Position numbers and translations under genes: made by a program
Notes under the pieces: generated by a model
What the model saw: the letters and a program-made list of their open reading frames with translations, nothing else
Told to the model about the DNA's origin: nothing
Database searches by the model: none
Shown here: one piece after another, positions 1-9,869 of the stretch
Layout: each line of letters opens with the position of its first letter
Position numbering within the stretch: position 1 is the first letter of the stretch
Origin: Bolinopsis microptera
Taxonomy: Eukaryota > Ctenophora > Tentaculata > Lobata > Bolinopsidae
Assembly: GCF_026151205.1 (NCBI RefSeq)
Contig: NC_087075.1
Location: 8,607,303 to 8,671,302, forward strand
DNA: 64,000 bases
Direction of reading: 5' to 3'

Positions 1-72
1 AATGCAATATACTTTTACGCAAAACTTCTTAAATGGTCTGAATTGTGACAAATAGTTATGTTTACTACTACT

Positions 73-390
73 AGCAGGAACCCGTCTACCCTAAAGTGGT
101 GTCAAGACTCGAGAGAATAAAATAATTATTACCTATTTAATTCGCGTTTTTGACACCACTTGGGAGTCCAAATTTTGGGCACTAAAATTCTTATTCCTTG
201 GCCAATTTTTAATTTTTTCATGCTGATTTGAAGGCCATTAAAGCATTTGACCCAGTCAAAAAAGTTTCAATTGTATATCTTTTACGGTTTTTGCGGAAAG
301 TCGCGTTAAAGTTGATGCCCTGGTGTCAGTAAAATGGCACGGATATATCCATCCATATATATATATCGTCTCGCTTTATATATAGTAAGA
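73..390 (+). mobile_element. Short LINE-derived element, copy 1
   Basis: About 320 bp that matches the 5' untranslated region of the 5.2-kb LINE at 57470-62654 (which lies on the other strand) and then jumps straight to that LINE's last ~30 bp, the motif tcgtctcgctttatatatag. The coding body is missing. A second copy lies at 4554-5002. The shared ends imply a non-autonomous derivative probably moved by the LINE machinery. The outer limits are set by comparing the two copies. Confidence 0.65.
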
Positions 391-1171
391 TGACAAGGTA
401 CTGTATTCTGCCGACTGTTGAGTAAATGTGTCGCAACATGTTCATGCATCATTTCTATTTGTTTAATTTTACTGACAATCCTTGAATTTCTTTAATCAAT
501 AAATCATTAAAAATTGATATTTTATCAAATAATAAATGTTACTTTTTATATCAAGCCAGTTTTAATGCTTTATTCAGATTTCTGTCGATCGAAATAATTA
601 AAACCGCTACGCTTCGAAGAGAACTTAATCAAAGTCAAAACTGGTCAAATTTATTGAACACGAACATAATCTGAGAAAATCAATGTTGAAATTGTGATCC
701 CAAAAATCGATTTTATCCTTGATCCTTTAATCACTCAACCAGACAAGGATGAATATTTGCCACTTAATTACTCACAAAAAATCTAACACATTCATGGATG
801 CGTTCTCCAAATAACCGTTTGAAATAAATGTTCCAGTTTCTAGTAACTGCCACATTTAGCTATTGGCGTGGAGGAATTCAAGTTCATTAACGTCTTTTTT
901 TAAGTTTCCCTGGCAGCATACTAACATGCTTCAAAGTTCAAACTGAGGTTTCGTCAGATGGCGCCTTCTCATCAGGTATTATTCCTCTGCTGTCTTTTTC
1001 TACAGGGAATAAGTTATAAATAAAACATTTCATATTATTATTAATATTATTTATCCATGACTCATTCAACAGGTGTTTTACTAATACCATATTAGATTTT
1101 TAGAAAATACTGTCTGTATTGTATTGTGAATATTTAACCAAACTTAAATTAATTTTTTTAAAAACGGCAAT
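391..1171. other. Gene-free AT-rich flank of the GPCR duplication
   Basis: No gene seen. From about 660 onward this DNA is repeated at about 4150-5130, so it belongs to the segmental duplication that carries the GPCR genes. In the second copy it is interrupted by a short LINE-derived element. Confidence 0.5.
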
Positions 1172-2357
1172 TTAAAAACCTGCAATGTGCCGGGAGTTCT
1201 GTAGTGAGATCTGGTTAGGGGGTGAATTTTTCTTGTCAGCTGTTTTTCTTCCTTGGTTGTCACCTGCTGGAAATATATTTGATCAGGATTCTTCACTGTG
1301 AGTACTGGGTCCATTGCTTAAAAGTTGACGAAATAGTGATAGTTAGTTGAATAATTGTTAATTAGTTAAGTAACTGTAACACTAACTTACCTGCTGTGGA
1401 TGCTATTTTCGAGGTCTGTAACGAGACTAGTAGCGAAACAACCGAACGAGTTTTGGAAAGGAGGAATTTTCGAAAACTTCTGATCGTCAGAACGTATATG
1501 TAAAAGTTGGCCACAACATTTATTTTCAACAAGAAATTGCCAAATTTAAAGAAAAAAAGAATAAATAAATCGGAGGGATCCTTCATGCATGCGATGGCGA
1601 TTTGGTTAACAGTATAAGGTAAGGTTGAGATGCAGTAGACTAAAGCAGTGAGGGCTACAGTTAGGTTTCCTTGCCATGGAACACTTCCACCAACTCGTCT
1701 TGCAGATTTCCCTGCATCAGCTAGGTACTTTAGTATAGGAACTGTAGTGGCGACGATGATTATGTTTGGAACTATACCAAATATAAATCCAAGTATCGGT
1801 AATATTGTCTTCCAGGCATCAGAGTTGTAACCATAGTCGCAGTTGTAAATTCGGTAGTCAAAGTTAACATCATTTTTGTCTACAGCGAGGAATAGTATTG
1901 GAAAGAGAAGGGCAAAAGCCCAAATGAAGCTGCAAACTTGATGAGCTCGTTTTGTTGGCCAACTTGCTGCTCGAAGAGGATATTTGAGTATCAGGAACTT
2001 GCTTGTAGTGAGGACTGTGATGAGGTACATGCCAGCTGGGAAAGCGATATGTCTGACGTACACCTCAACATAGCAAAGTGCTTTTCCTAGGACCCACGAG
2101 TTGGCTAGCAAGGAGATAGCAGCATGAGCAATGCTAGAGATTGTGCATGTTAAATCAGAGACTGCGATGTGCTGGATTATTGTGACTAAGATTTTGTTAA
2201 TTTTGAAGGCGTCCTTCTGGAATGATGCAATTAAGATCAGAGTATCTCCAATAAGGGATGACAGGACGCAAAATAAATGGTAAGACGCCCAAAAGTATCT
2301 CTCTGCATTGTTATGCATGCCGAATTCGATGTCCGAATAGTTGTTTGAAGTGGTCAT
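1172..2357 (-). CDS. Divergent class A (rhodopsin-like) GPCR, copy 1
   Basis: Seven-transmembrane receptor expected to signal through G proteins at the plasma membrane; the ligand is unknown. The first exon (2357-1391) encodes residues 1-322: an N-terminal tail with an N-Y-S glycosylation site at N6, seven hydrophobic segments, the conserved TM2 aspartate (D68, AVSDL), the TM3/ECL2 cysteine pair (C95, C173) and the TM4 tryptophan (W146). Unusual residues: the DRY triplet is SKF (119-121), the TM6 CWxP motif is CISTLP, and TM7 NPxxY reads NFYIY. Read without splicing the protein stops after 331 residues, but a consensus donor (GCAG|GTAAGT) lies at 1391/1390. A tail exon at 1266-1172 with acceptor TTTCCAG keeps frame and gives about 353 residues. 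The tandem paralogue is at 5135-6344. The seven-TM assignment is firm; the second exon is inferred. Confidence 0.85.
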
Positions 2358-2594
2358 GACTCATAAAAGGTCTTTACTTCAGAGGTGGTTATGTGTCTAT
2401 CTGCTATGATTTGAAAATTCAATTAATTATTATAATTATATGTTAATGTAAAATCTTGAAAAGTCACCATTAAACCTTAAAACTACCAATAACTTTTTAC
2501 AGAATGAATTTCAGACAAATGGATTAAAAGTTATCCAAACAGAACATCCTCGCCAGATTTTTGAAACACCCTGTATATATAATTTATAAGGTCT

Positions 2595-2800
2595 TTAGCT
2601 TATGAAGAAGGATATTGTGATTGATAGAATCGATTTATAAAAAATTGTCCAAAAAGTGATTACGTAATTTGACCAAAACCCATAATCATGGGTAGCACCT
2701 GGACCGCTGTCAGTGTCACGTGACCAAAACGGAAGCATTTTTACCCTACGTAATGGGGGGTAATTCGGAATCAGCGTCCAAAAATACACCGATATAAATC
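2595..2800. repeat. Fragment of dispersed repeat with ACCCAT..ATGGGT palindrome
   Basis: Contains the ccaaaacccataatcatggg motif followed by gtgtcacgtgacc. The same motif forms the ends of the foldback elements at 19194-19690 and 22076-22436, so this looks like a single-arm remnant. A short open frame here is not gene-like. Confidence 0.45.
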
Positions 2801-2881
2801 TATTTCATACCCAAAGGGCCTTTTCACAAGAATTTTCTTAAAATTTGGGGGAGCGATTTAGTAGGAACGGTCTGTTCCTGA

Positions 2882-3459
2882 CCTAAAATTGCACGAGAAA
2901 TCGATTTAAGTTGGTTTTACAGCCCAGCAACACTTCCTTATCCCTCAAAATTCATGTTTTACTCAAACGAAGAACATTTTGATCCTGCAACAAAAGAACA
3001 AGCAGATCGTCTCCTTAACAAATCGAACAGGTACTATCACAATTTTTAGAGGAGAGCACGATAGCAAAGTCAAAAGAAACACAATGTAGGTAGGTTACCT
3101 ACACCACCATAATAACAGCTGCACTAAATTACATTTATTCTGAACGACGGGCAGCCTATCTTAACCACCGGCCCTCCTTCCCCACCCATGACAACAGTTA
3201 GTATTGTACGTGGGCACGGTTTATAGTTATACGATCACACTATTTATAGTTTATGACGTAATCATGGCGTGTGTACGGTGCAGATAGCACCTTGAAATCG
3301 TGATAGTACCTGTTCGATTTGTTAAGGACTCAATTAAGGAGACGATCTCCTTGTTCTTTTGTTGCAGGATCAAAATGTTCTTCGTTTGAGTAAAACATGA
3401 ATTTTGAGGGATAAGGAAGTTGTTGGGCTGTTTAAATCGATTTTTCGTGCAATTTTAGA
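2882..3459. mobile_element. Foldback element with ~160-bp inverted arms
   Basis: The left arm (2882-3040) and right arm (3300-3459) are inverted copies. For example, the left arm has ctcaaaattcatgttttact and the right arm its complement. The ~260-bp spacer contains no reading frame of note. The layout matches a non-autonomous foldback or MITE-like element. No target duplication was identified. Confidence 0.6.
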
Positions 3460-4490
3460 TGGTCACCAAAATGAGGTTCTTACCTGCTCTGTGTTTTCGT
3501 ACTCTGCTCTTCACTCAAGTTGCAAAGCTGCAATAAACATAATGCAACGAACATTCCTCTCTGAAAATTGTGTTAATACCTGTTCGATCAGTAATGTATA
3601 AGGTGACGGTTGACTCGATCTTTCGGTTTCATCTTAACTGCCTAGACCCTAGGTCATTAGTAGAACCGAAGGATAAAAATATAATGATAACAAAGTTTTA
3701 ACTTTGAGTGGTTATTGTCTTATTATAAAATAAACATTCCGCTTTTCATATTTACTTTTAGAATCTTGAAGTGTTGGAAATGTATGAGCATTTGAGTAGT
3801 GAAACGAACTTCGTTGTCAAAACTGGTCAAATGTATTGAGAAAATCGATGTTTAAAAATTCACAATATTTTATTAATCCTAAGAGATCCTTAATCAAGAT
3901 CAGATACCGGGTTCAATAATTAAATATCATAACTATCAATACTCAAAATTTGCACAAATAGGCACAAATTGAATATTAAAGTATTAAAATTCACATCAAA
4001 TTTCTGTGCACAAATAGGAAATTATAATGAAAAATAAAAACATATTAGAAAGAGATTAATACAAGATTTAACGAATTGAAATTAAAATGTTATTATTAAG
4101 GTCAAGGGATACCCCTTCAAAATTATAGTCAAGAGTATTCAAACTGAAAGTCTGATCACAAAAATCGATTCCATCCTTGTATTGATCCTTTAATCACTCA
4201 ACCAGACAAGGATGAATATTTGCCACTTAATTACTCTCAAAACATCTAACACATATTCATGGATGCGTTCTCCAAATAACCGTTAGAAATAAATGTTCTA
4301 GTTTCTAGTAAATGCCACATTTAGCCATTGGCGTGGAGGAATTTTAGTTCATTAACGTCTTCTCTTGAGTTTCCCTGTCAGCATACCAACATGCTTCAAA
4401 GTTCAAACTGAGGTTTCGTCAGATGGCGCCTTCTCATCAGGTATTATTCCTCCGCTGTCTTTTTCTACAGGGAATAAGTTATAAATATAA
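3460..4490. other. AT-rich intergenic DNA, no gene seen
   Basis: Separates the two copies of the GPCR duplication. The second copy of the duplicated flank begins near 4145. No splice-linked exons or RNA genes were recognised. Confidence 0.4.
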
Positions 4491-4553
4491 CATTTCATTT
4501 TATTATTAATATTATTTATCCATGACTCATTCAACAGGTGTTTTATCAATACC

Positions 4554-5002
4554 AGCAGGAACCCGTCTACCCTAAAGTGGTGTCAAGACTCGAGAGACTA
4601 AAATAATTATTACCTATATAATATAATTCGCGTTTTTGACACCACTTGGGAGTCAAAATTTTGGGCACTAAAATTCTTATTCCTTTGCCAATTTTTAATT
4701 TTTTCATGCTGATTTGAAGGCCATTAAAGCATTTGACCCATTCAAAAAAGTTTCAGTTGTATATCTTTTACGGTTTTTGCGGAAAATCGCGTTAAAGTTG
4801 ATGCCGTGGTGTCAGTAAAATGGCACGGATCCATATATATAGTTTTAATACTTTCAACACTACTATATAACAAATAATTTGAGATAACGATGTTTAATAA
4901 ATGATGCAAAGAATTTCGAAGATCAAATTAACACCGACTTTTAATGTGTAGGAGTACAGCAACGAAATATATACATATCATCTCGCTTTATATATAGTAA
5001 GA
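4554..5002 (+). mobile_element. Short LINE-derived element, copy 2, with ~60-bp target duplication
   Basis: Same structure as the copy at 73-390: LINE 5' UTR joined to the LINE 3' end. It carries about 110 bp of extra sequence between the two parts, and a piece of that (atactttcaacactac.. aataatttgag) also occurs near 46835. It interrupts the flank of the second GPCR copy. The host sequence before it (about 4492-4554) is repeated after it (about 5006-5075), while the equivalent site at about 1028-1090 has it only once, so the insertion made a long target-site duplication. Confidence 0.65.
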
Positions 5003-5134
5003 TAAAATTTCATTTTATTATTAATATTATCTATCCATGACTCATTCAACAGGTGTTTTATCAAATTCAATACCATATTAGATTTTTAGAAAATACTGTC
5101 TGTATTGTATTGTGAATAATTAACCAAACTTAAA

Positions 5135-6344
5135 TTAATTATTAAAAAAACGGCAATTTAAAAAACCTGCAATGTGCCGGGAGTTCTGTAGTGAGATCTG
5201 GTCAGGCGGTGAATTTTTCTTGTCAGCTGTTTTTCTTCCTTGGTTGTCACCTGCTGGAAATATATTTGATCAGGATTCCTCACTGTGGGTACTGGGTCCA
5301 TTGCTTAAAAGTTGACGAAATAGTGATAGTTAGTTGAATAATTGTTAATTAGTTAAGTAACTGTAACACTAACTTACCTGCTGTGGATGCTATTTTCGAG
5401 GTCTGTAACGAGACTAGTAGCGAAACAACCGAATGAGTTTTGGAAAGGAGGAATTGTCGGAAACTTCTGATCGTCAGAACGTATATGTAAAAGTTGGCCA
5501 CAACATTTATTTTCAACAAGGAATTGCTAAATTTAAAGAAAAAAAGAATAAATAACTCGGAGGGATCCTTTATGCAGTTGATGGCGATTTGGTTAACAGT
5601 ATAAGGTAAGGTTGAGATGCAGTAGACTAAAGCAGTGAGGGCTACAGTTAGGTTTCCTGGCCATGGAACACTTCCACCAACTCGTCTTGCAGATTTCCCT
5701 GCTTCAGCTAGGTACTTCAGTATAGGAACTGTAGTGGCGACGATGATTATGTTTGGAAGTATACCGAATATATATCCAAGTATCGGTGCTATTGTCTTCC
5801 ATGCATCAGAGTTGTAACCATAGTCACAGGTGTAAATTCGGTAATCAAAGTGAACATCATCCTTGTCTACAGCGAGGAATAGTATTGGAAAGAGAAGCGA
5901 AAAAGCCCAAATGAGGCTGCAAACTCGATGAGCTCGTTTTGTTGGCCAACTTGCTGCTCGGAGAGGATATTTGAGTATCAGGAACTTGCTTGTAGTGAGG
6001 AGTGTGATGAGGGACATGCCAGCTGCGAAAGCGAAGTAGCTGACGTATACCCTAACATAGCAAAGTGCTTTTCCTAGGACCCACGAGTTGGCTAGCAATG
6101 AGATAGCACCAGGAGCAATGCTAGAGATAGTAAATGTTAAATCAGAGACTGCGATGCGCTGGATTATTGTGACTAAGATTTTGTTAATTGTGAATGTATC
6201 CTTCTGGAACGATGCAATCAAGATCAGAGTATCTCCAATAAGGGATGAAAGGACACCAAATGAATAGTAAGACGCCCTAAAGTATCTTTCTGCATTGTTA
6301 TGCACGCCGAATTCGATGTCCGAGTAGTTGTTTGAAGTGGTCAT
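5135..6344 (-). CDS. Divergent class A GPCR, copy 2
   Basis: Tandem paralogue of the receptor at 1172-2357, also 331 residues when read as one exon and differing at a few dozen positions. It has the same hallmarks: TM2 aspartate, TM3/ECL2 cysteines, TM4 tryptophan, SKF in place of DRY, CISTLP in place of CWxP and NFYIY in place of NPxxY. Conservation of all these odd motifs in both copies argues for a real subfamily rather than decay. The donor GCAG|GTAAGT lies at 5378/5377 and an in-frame tail exon would run 5253-5135. Relative to copy 1, one extra T in a T-run changes the last residues and lengthens the tail by eight codons. The tail exon has an NAGNAG acceptor (CAGCAG) in both copies. Confidence 0.85.
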
Positions 6345-6582
6345 GACTCATAAAAGGTCTTTACTTCAGAGGTGGTTATGTGTCTTTCTGCAATAATTTG
6401 AAAATTCAATTAATTATTATAATTATATGTTAACGTAAAATCTTGAAAAGACACCATTAAACCTTAGAACTACCAATAACATTTTACAGAATGAATTTCA
6501 GACAAATGGATTAAAAGTTATCCAAAAAGAACATCCTCGCCAGACTTTTGAAACACCCTGTGTATCTTAAACAATAATCTCA

Positions 6583-6700
6583 GAATGTGTGTTTTCTGTG
6601 TGTTTTCTGTGTGTTTTCTGTGTGTTTTCTGTGTGTTTTTGTGTGTGTTTTTTGTGTGTTTTCTGTGTGTTTTCTGTGTGTTTTCTGTGTGTGCGTGTGT
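6583..6700. repeat. Microsatellite of tgtgttttc-type units
   Basis: About eleven imperfect 10-bp units related to gtgtgttttc, at the edge of the GPCR duplication and just beside a LINE relic. Confidence 0.8.
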
Positions 6701-6736
6701 AATTTCCGAACGGCTTAATCAAGAAAACGGTTAGAA

Positions 6737-7560
6737 TCATGGGGCTGGTTTTTTTTCCGGTATAGTGCCGACAAAACTATGAGGAAGTTTCAGACTTTTG
6801 AAACACCTTGTATATAATATATAAAGATATAAGGTCTTTAGCTTATGAAGAAGGATATTGTGATTTATTGAATCGAAGGCTTTAGCAAAATCAAAATACA
6901 CAACATGATTTTTAATGTTTTCATTCAGAGACAATGCCAAGCTAACACAAAAATCAGCCACATTGGTTGTTCATGACTTGTGCTCTATAGAAATTAGAAA
7001 GCCATGCTGCCTAGGATCAAGAAGGACGTTTGTCAAAGAAAGAAGTTTACTTTTAATAATCCGCTCAAAAATGTTCATGACTTAACAAGTAAGGGATATT
7101 GCTCAATAGTTTTCAACCTCACTCTTTTTATCCTTCTTAAATATTGGGACAACCATGGCAAGTTTCCACTCTTGCAGAATTCGGCTGACATTATATTATT
7201 ATATTGTAGGATCTATGTAAAATGCATGTTAGAGGATTTAAAGCTATAAACCAACGGAAATTCTTTTAAAAATGTTACCGTGTATAACATATCAATATGG
7301 GACCTGGGTTTTATTTAATAAAGCCCATTGGCTAGTTTCCACTATTGCAGAATTTGATTGCTATTGCAGTAGGATCCACGAAAAATCCATTTTAGAGGAT
7401 AAGCTAAACCAACAGAAAAATGTGTAGGAATGTTACCGTGTATATCATATGGGCCCTGGGCTTTATTTGAATTAATGGCTGAAAGAAGCTCACGAACATG
7501 AGTAAAGTCGATAGACAATATAAAAATCAGCAACATTGACATAGAACTAGGAGATGACAA
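6737..7560 (-). pseudogene. Decayed LINE reverse transcriptase fragment
   Basis: Read on the minus strand, successive broken frames give the N-terminal reverse transcriptase blocks in the right order: a block with SNKAQGP (about 7470-7440), one with IKRVRLKTIEQYPLL (about 7150-7080) matching the KKGD..ENYRPISLL motif, and VYFDFAKAFDSINHNILL (about 6900-6840), which is the catalytic DxxKAFD motif. Stops and frame changes separate them. A related relic lies at 22610-23080. Confidence 0.75.
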
Positions 7561-8240
7561 AGCAAATTATCTCGTGCACCATACAATAAAATATTGTGTA
7601 AAATCTGGTCAAGTTTTGAAGTTACTTGCAATTTCATTTTATATCCTTCCATCAGTTACTTCGCAAGAACTGCTTCCTAATCTTAACTTTAAGAAGAACA
7701 ATTCATGATAATGTAGTAGAATTTAATATTGTTTCTGGTAGCTAAAGGGCCGATCAAATAGTTGCAAGCTGAGCTGTTACCAAGGGATCATTCTCAGGAA
7801 CTGAGAATTTAATTGTGAAATTTAAATAATTCTAATAAGGTGGAGCTACTGAACAAAAAATGTAGCTGCCAGCTAGGACCAAATATCATTCTAAGGAAGT
7901 AAAGGAACTGAAAATTTCACATCGCCATATCTTCGATCGTGTACCACTTACGAGGAAATGTTAACAGATAGTTGTAACGTCGCGCACGAATTTACAAACC
8001 GTAAACAGCTCACCGCATTAAAAAAGCGATATAGTCTGGTAGTGGTGGATAATCATAATGGATATTGAGTGTAAACTGTATTTTGATTAACCGAATGTAC
8101 TACTCAAACCTGTATTTGGAAGAAGTGCCGAATGGACTTTGTTAAATTCCACCAAACAGCTATCTTCATAATTGTGTATCTTAATTACCACACGTTGCGT
8201 TTCCCTTTTTCACGTGCGTAAAAGGAACACGCGAGTGCAA
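7561..8240. other. No gene recognised
   Basis: AT-rich sequence without convincing coding signal. The upstream exons of the plus-strand gene ending at 9757 were not found here. Confidence 0.35.
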
Positions 8241-8247
8241 CTTCACG

Positions 8248-9310
8248 TGACTAACCCTCACTTCCCCGCCAGGTGACTCAGTGAAGACGAGCTCCACTGT
8301 ATTACCCGACTAACCCTCACTCCCCCGCCAGGTGACTCAGTGAAGACGAGCTCCACTGTATTACCCGACTAACCCTCACTCCCCCGCCAGGTGACTCAGT
8401 GAAGACGAGCTCCACTGTATTACCCGACTAACCCTCACTCCCCCGCCAGGTGACTCAGTGAAGACGAGCTCCACTGTATTACCCGACTAACCCTCACTCC
8501 CCCGCCAGGTGACTCAGTGAAAACGAGCTCCACTGTATTACCCGACTAACCCTCAGTCCCCCGCCAGGTGACTCAGTGAAGACGAGCTCCACTGTATTAC
8601 CCGACTAACCCTCACTTCCCCGCCAGGTGACTCAGTGAAGACGAGCTCCACTGTATTACCCGACTAACCCTCACTCCCCCGCCAGGTGACTCAGTGAAGA
8701 CGAGCTCCACTGTATTACCCGACTAACCCTCAGTCCCCCGCCAGGTGACTCAGTGAAGACGAGCTCCACTGTATTACCCGACTAACCCTCACTCCCCCGC
8801 CAGGTGACTCAGTGAAGACAAGCTCCACTGTATTACCCAACTAACCCTCACTCCCCCGCCAGGTGACTCAGTGAAGACGAGCTCCACTGTATTACCCGAC
8901 TAACCCTCACTCCCCCGCCAGGTGACTCAGTGAAGACGAGCTCCGCTGTATTACCCAACTAACCCTCACTCCCCCGCCAGGTGACTCAGTGAAGACAAGC
9001 TCCACTGTATTACCCGACTAACCCTCACTTCCCCGCCAGGTGACTCAGTGAAGACGAGCTCCGCTGTATTACCCAACTAACCCTCACTTCCCCACCAGGT
9101 GACTCAGTGAAGACGAGCTCCGATGTATTACCCAACTAACCCTCAGTCCCCCGCCAGGTGACTCAGTGAAGACGAGCTCCGCTGTATTACCCGACTAACC
9201 CTCAGTCCCCCGCCAGGTGACTCAGTGAAGACGAGCTCCACTGTATTACCCGACTAACCCTCACTCCCCCGCCAGGTGACTCAGTGAAGACGAGCTCCAC
9301 TGTATTACCC
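8248..9310 (+). repeat. 59-bp minisatellite, 18 copies, each with a 3' splice site and TGACTCA
   Basis: Near-perfect 59-bp tandem units; the heptamer TGACTCA recurs every 59 bp from 8274 to 9277. Each unit holds a pyrimidine-rich stretch ending in gccag and then gtgactcagtgaagacg. The last unit flows without a break into the exon at 9276-9406. Because 59 is not a multiple of three, earlier units cannot be joined in one frame. Confidence 0.95.
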
Positions 9311-9757
9311 TACTCCGCAGAGGATATAAAGATGTTCGAGTCCCCGGAACGGGATTCGGAGGATTTTGAGAGGAGTCTGAAGAAGAAAATGGAGTGTATT
9401 GCACAGGTTAGCTAACTTTTCTTGTTCCATCTAACGTTCTAAAATAGATTCGTAAGTCTAGTATATTATAAATCATAGACAGACTCATTAACCGACCTTC
9501 TATATCAGGTCTGCGACACCACTGTACCAGATCTCTCCGACACTCCACCAAAATCCTCCTCAAATCTGGACACCACCCCTCTCAAATCCCTCACAGCCCC
9601 CTCCCCAAACAAACCCTCCAATCCACCATCCTACCTAGACCCACCGCAACCCCCCAGCTCTCCAAGACACTCAATTCTGGAGAATATTGGTCGGGAGGAG
9701 ACAGTAGGGCCTATCAACTGTAACAAGTTCAGTACCCCGCCTCACCACCCTTATTAG
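9276..9757 (+). CDS. Last two exons of an unrecognised gene with a Pro/Ser-rich C terminus
   Basis: Exon at 9276-9406 (43 whole codons plus two bases), with acceptor ccgccag and donor cacag|gttagc. It encodes an acidic-basic stretch including MFESPERDSEDFERSLKKK. An alternative acceptor within it (ctccgcag at 9313-9320) keeps the same frame. The next exon runs 9509-9757 with acceptor tatatcag, starts in phase 0 and ends at TAG. It encodes 82 residues rich in Pro and Ser (DTPPKSS, PPQPPSSPRHS) and probably disordered. The frame is continuous across the junction. No family is recognised and the 5' exons were not located; the gene must start upstream, possibly beyond the window. Confidence 0.6.
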
Positions 9758-9869
9758 CGCCCCAAGAGGAGTAAACCTGATCGTACCGCAGAGTTAGAGG
9801 GGAATTGGCTAGAAGCCAGGCACCTACCTACCTATGTGACCTATGTTGAGTTTCGTCAAGACTTGACGG

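Noticed and set aside
8248-9310. CRISPR-like array
   Set aside because: Repeats are contiguous with no unique spacers, in a eukaryotic genome; it is a minisatellite.
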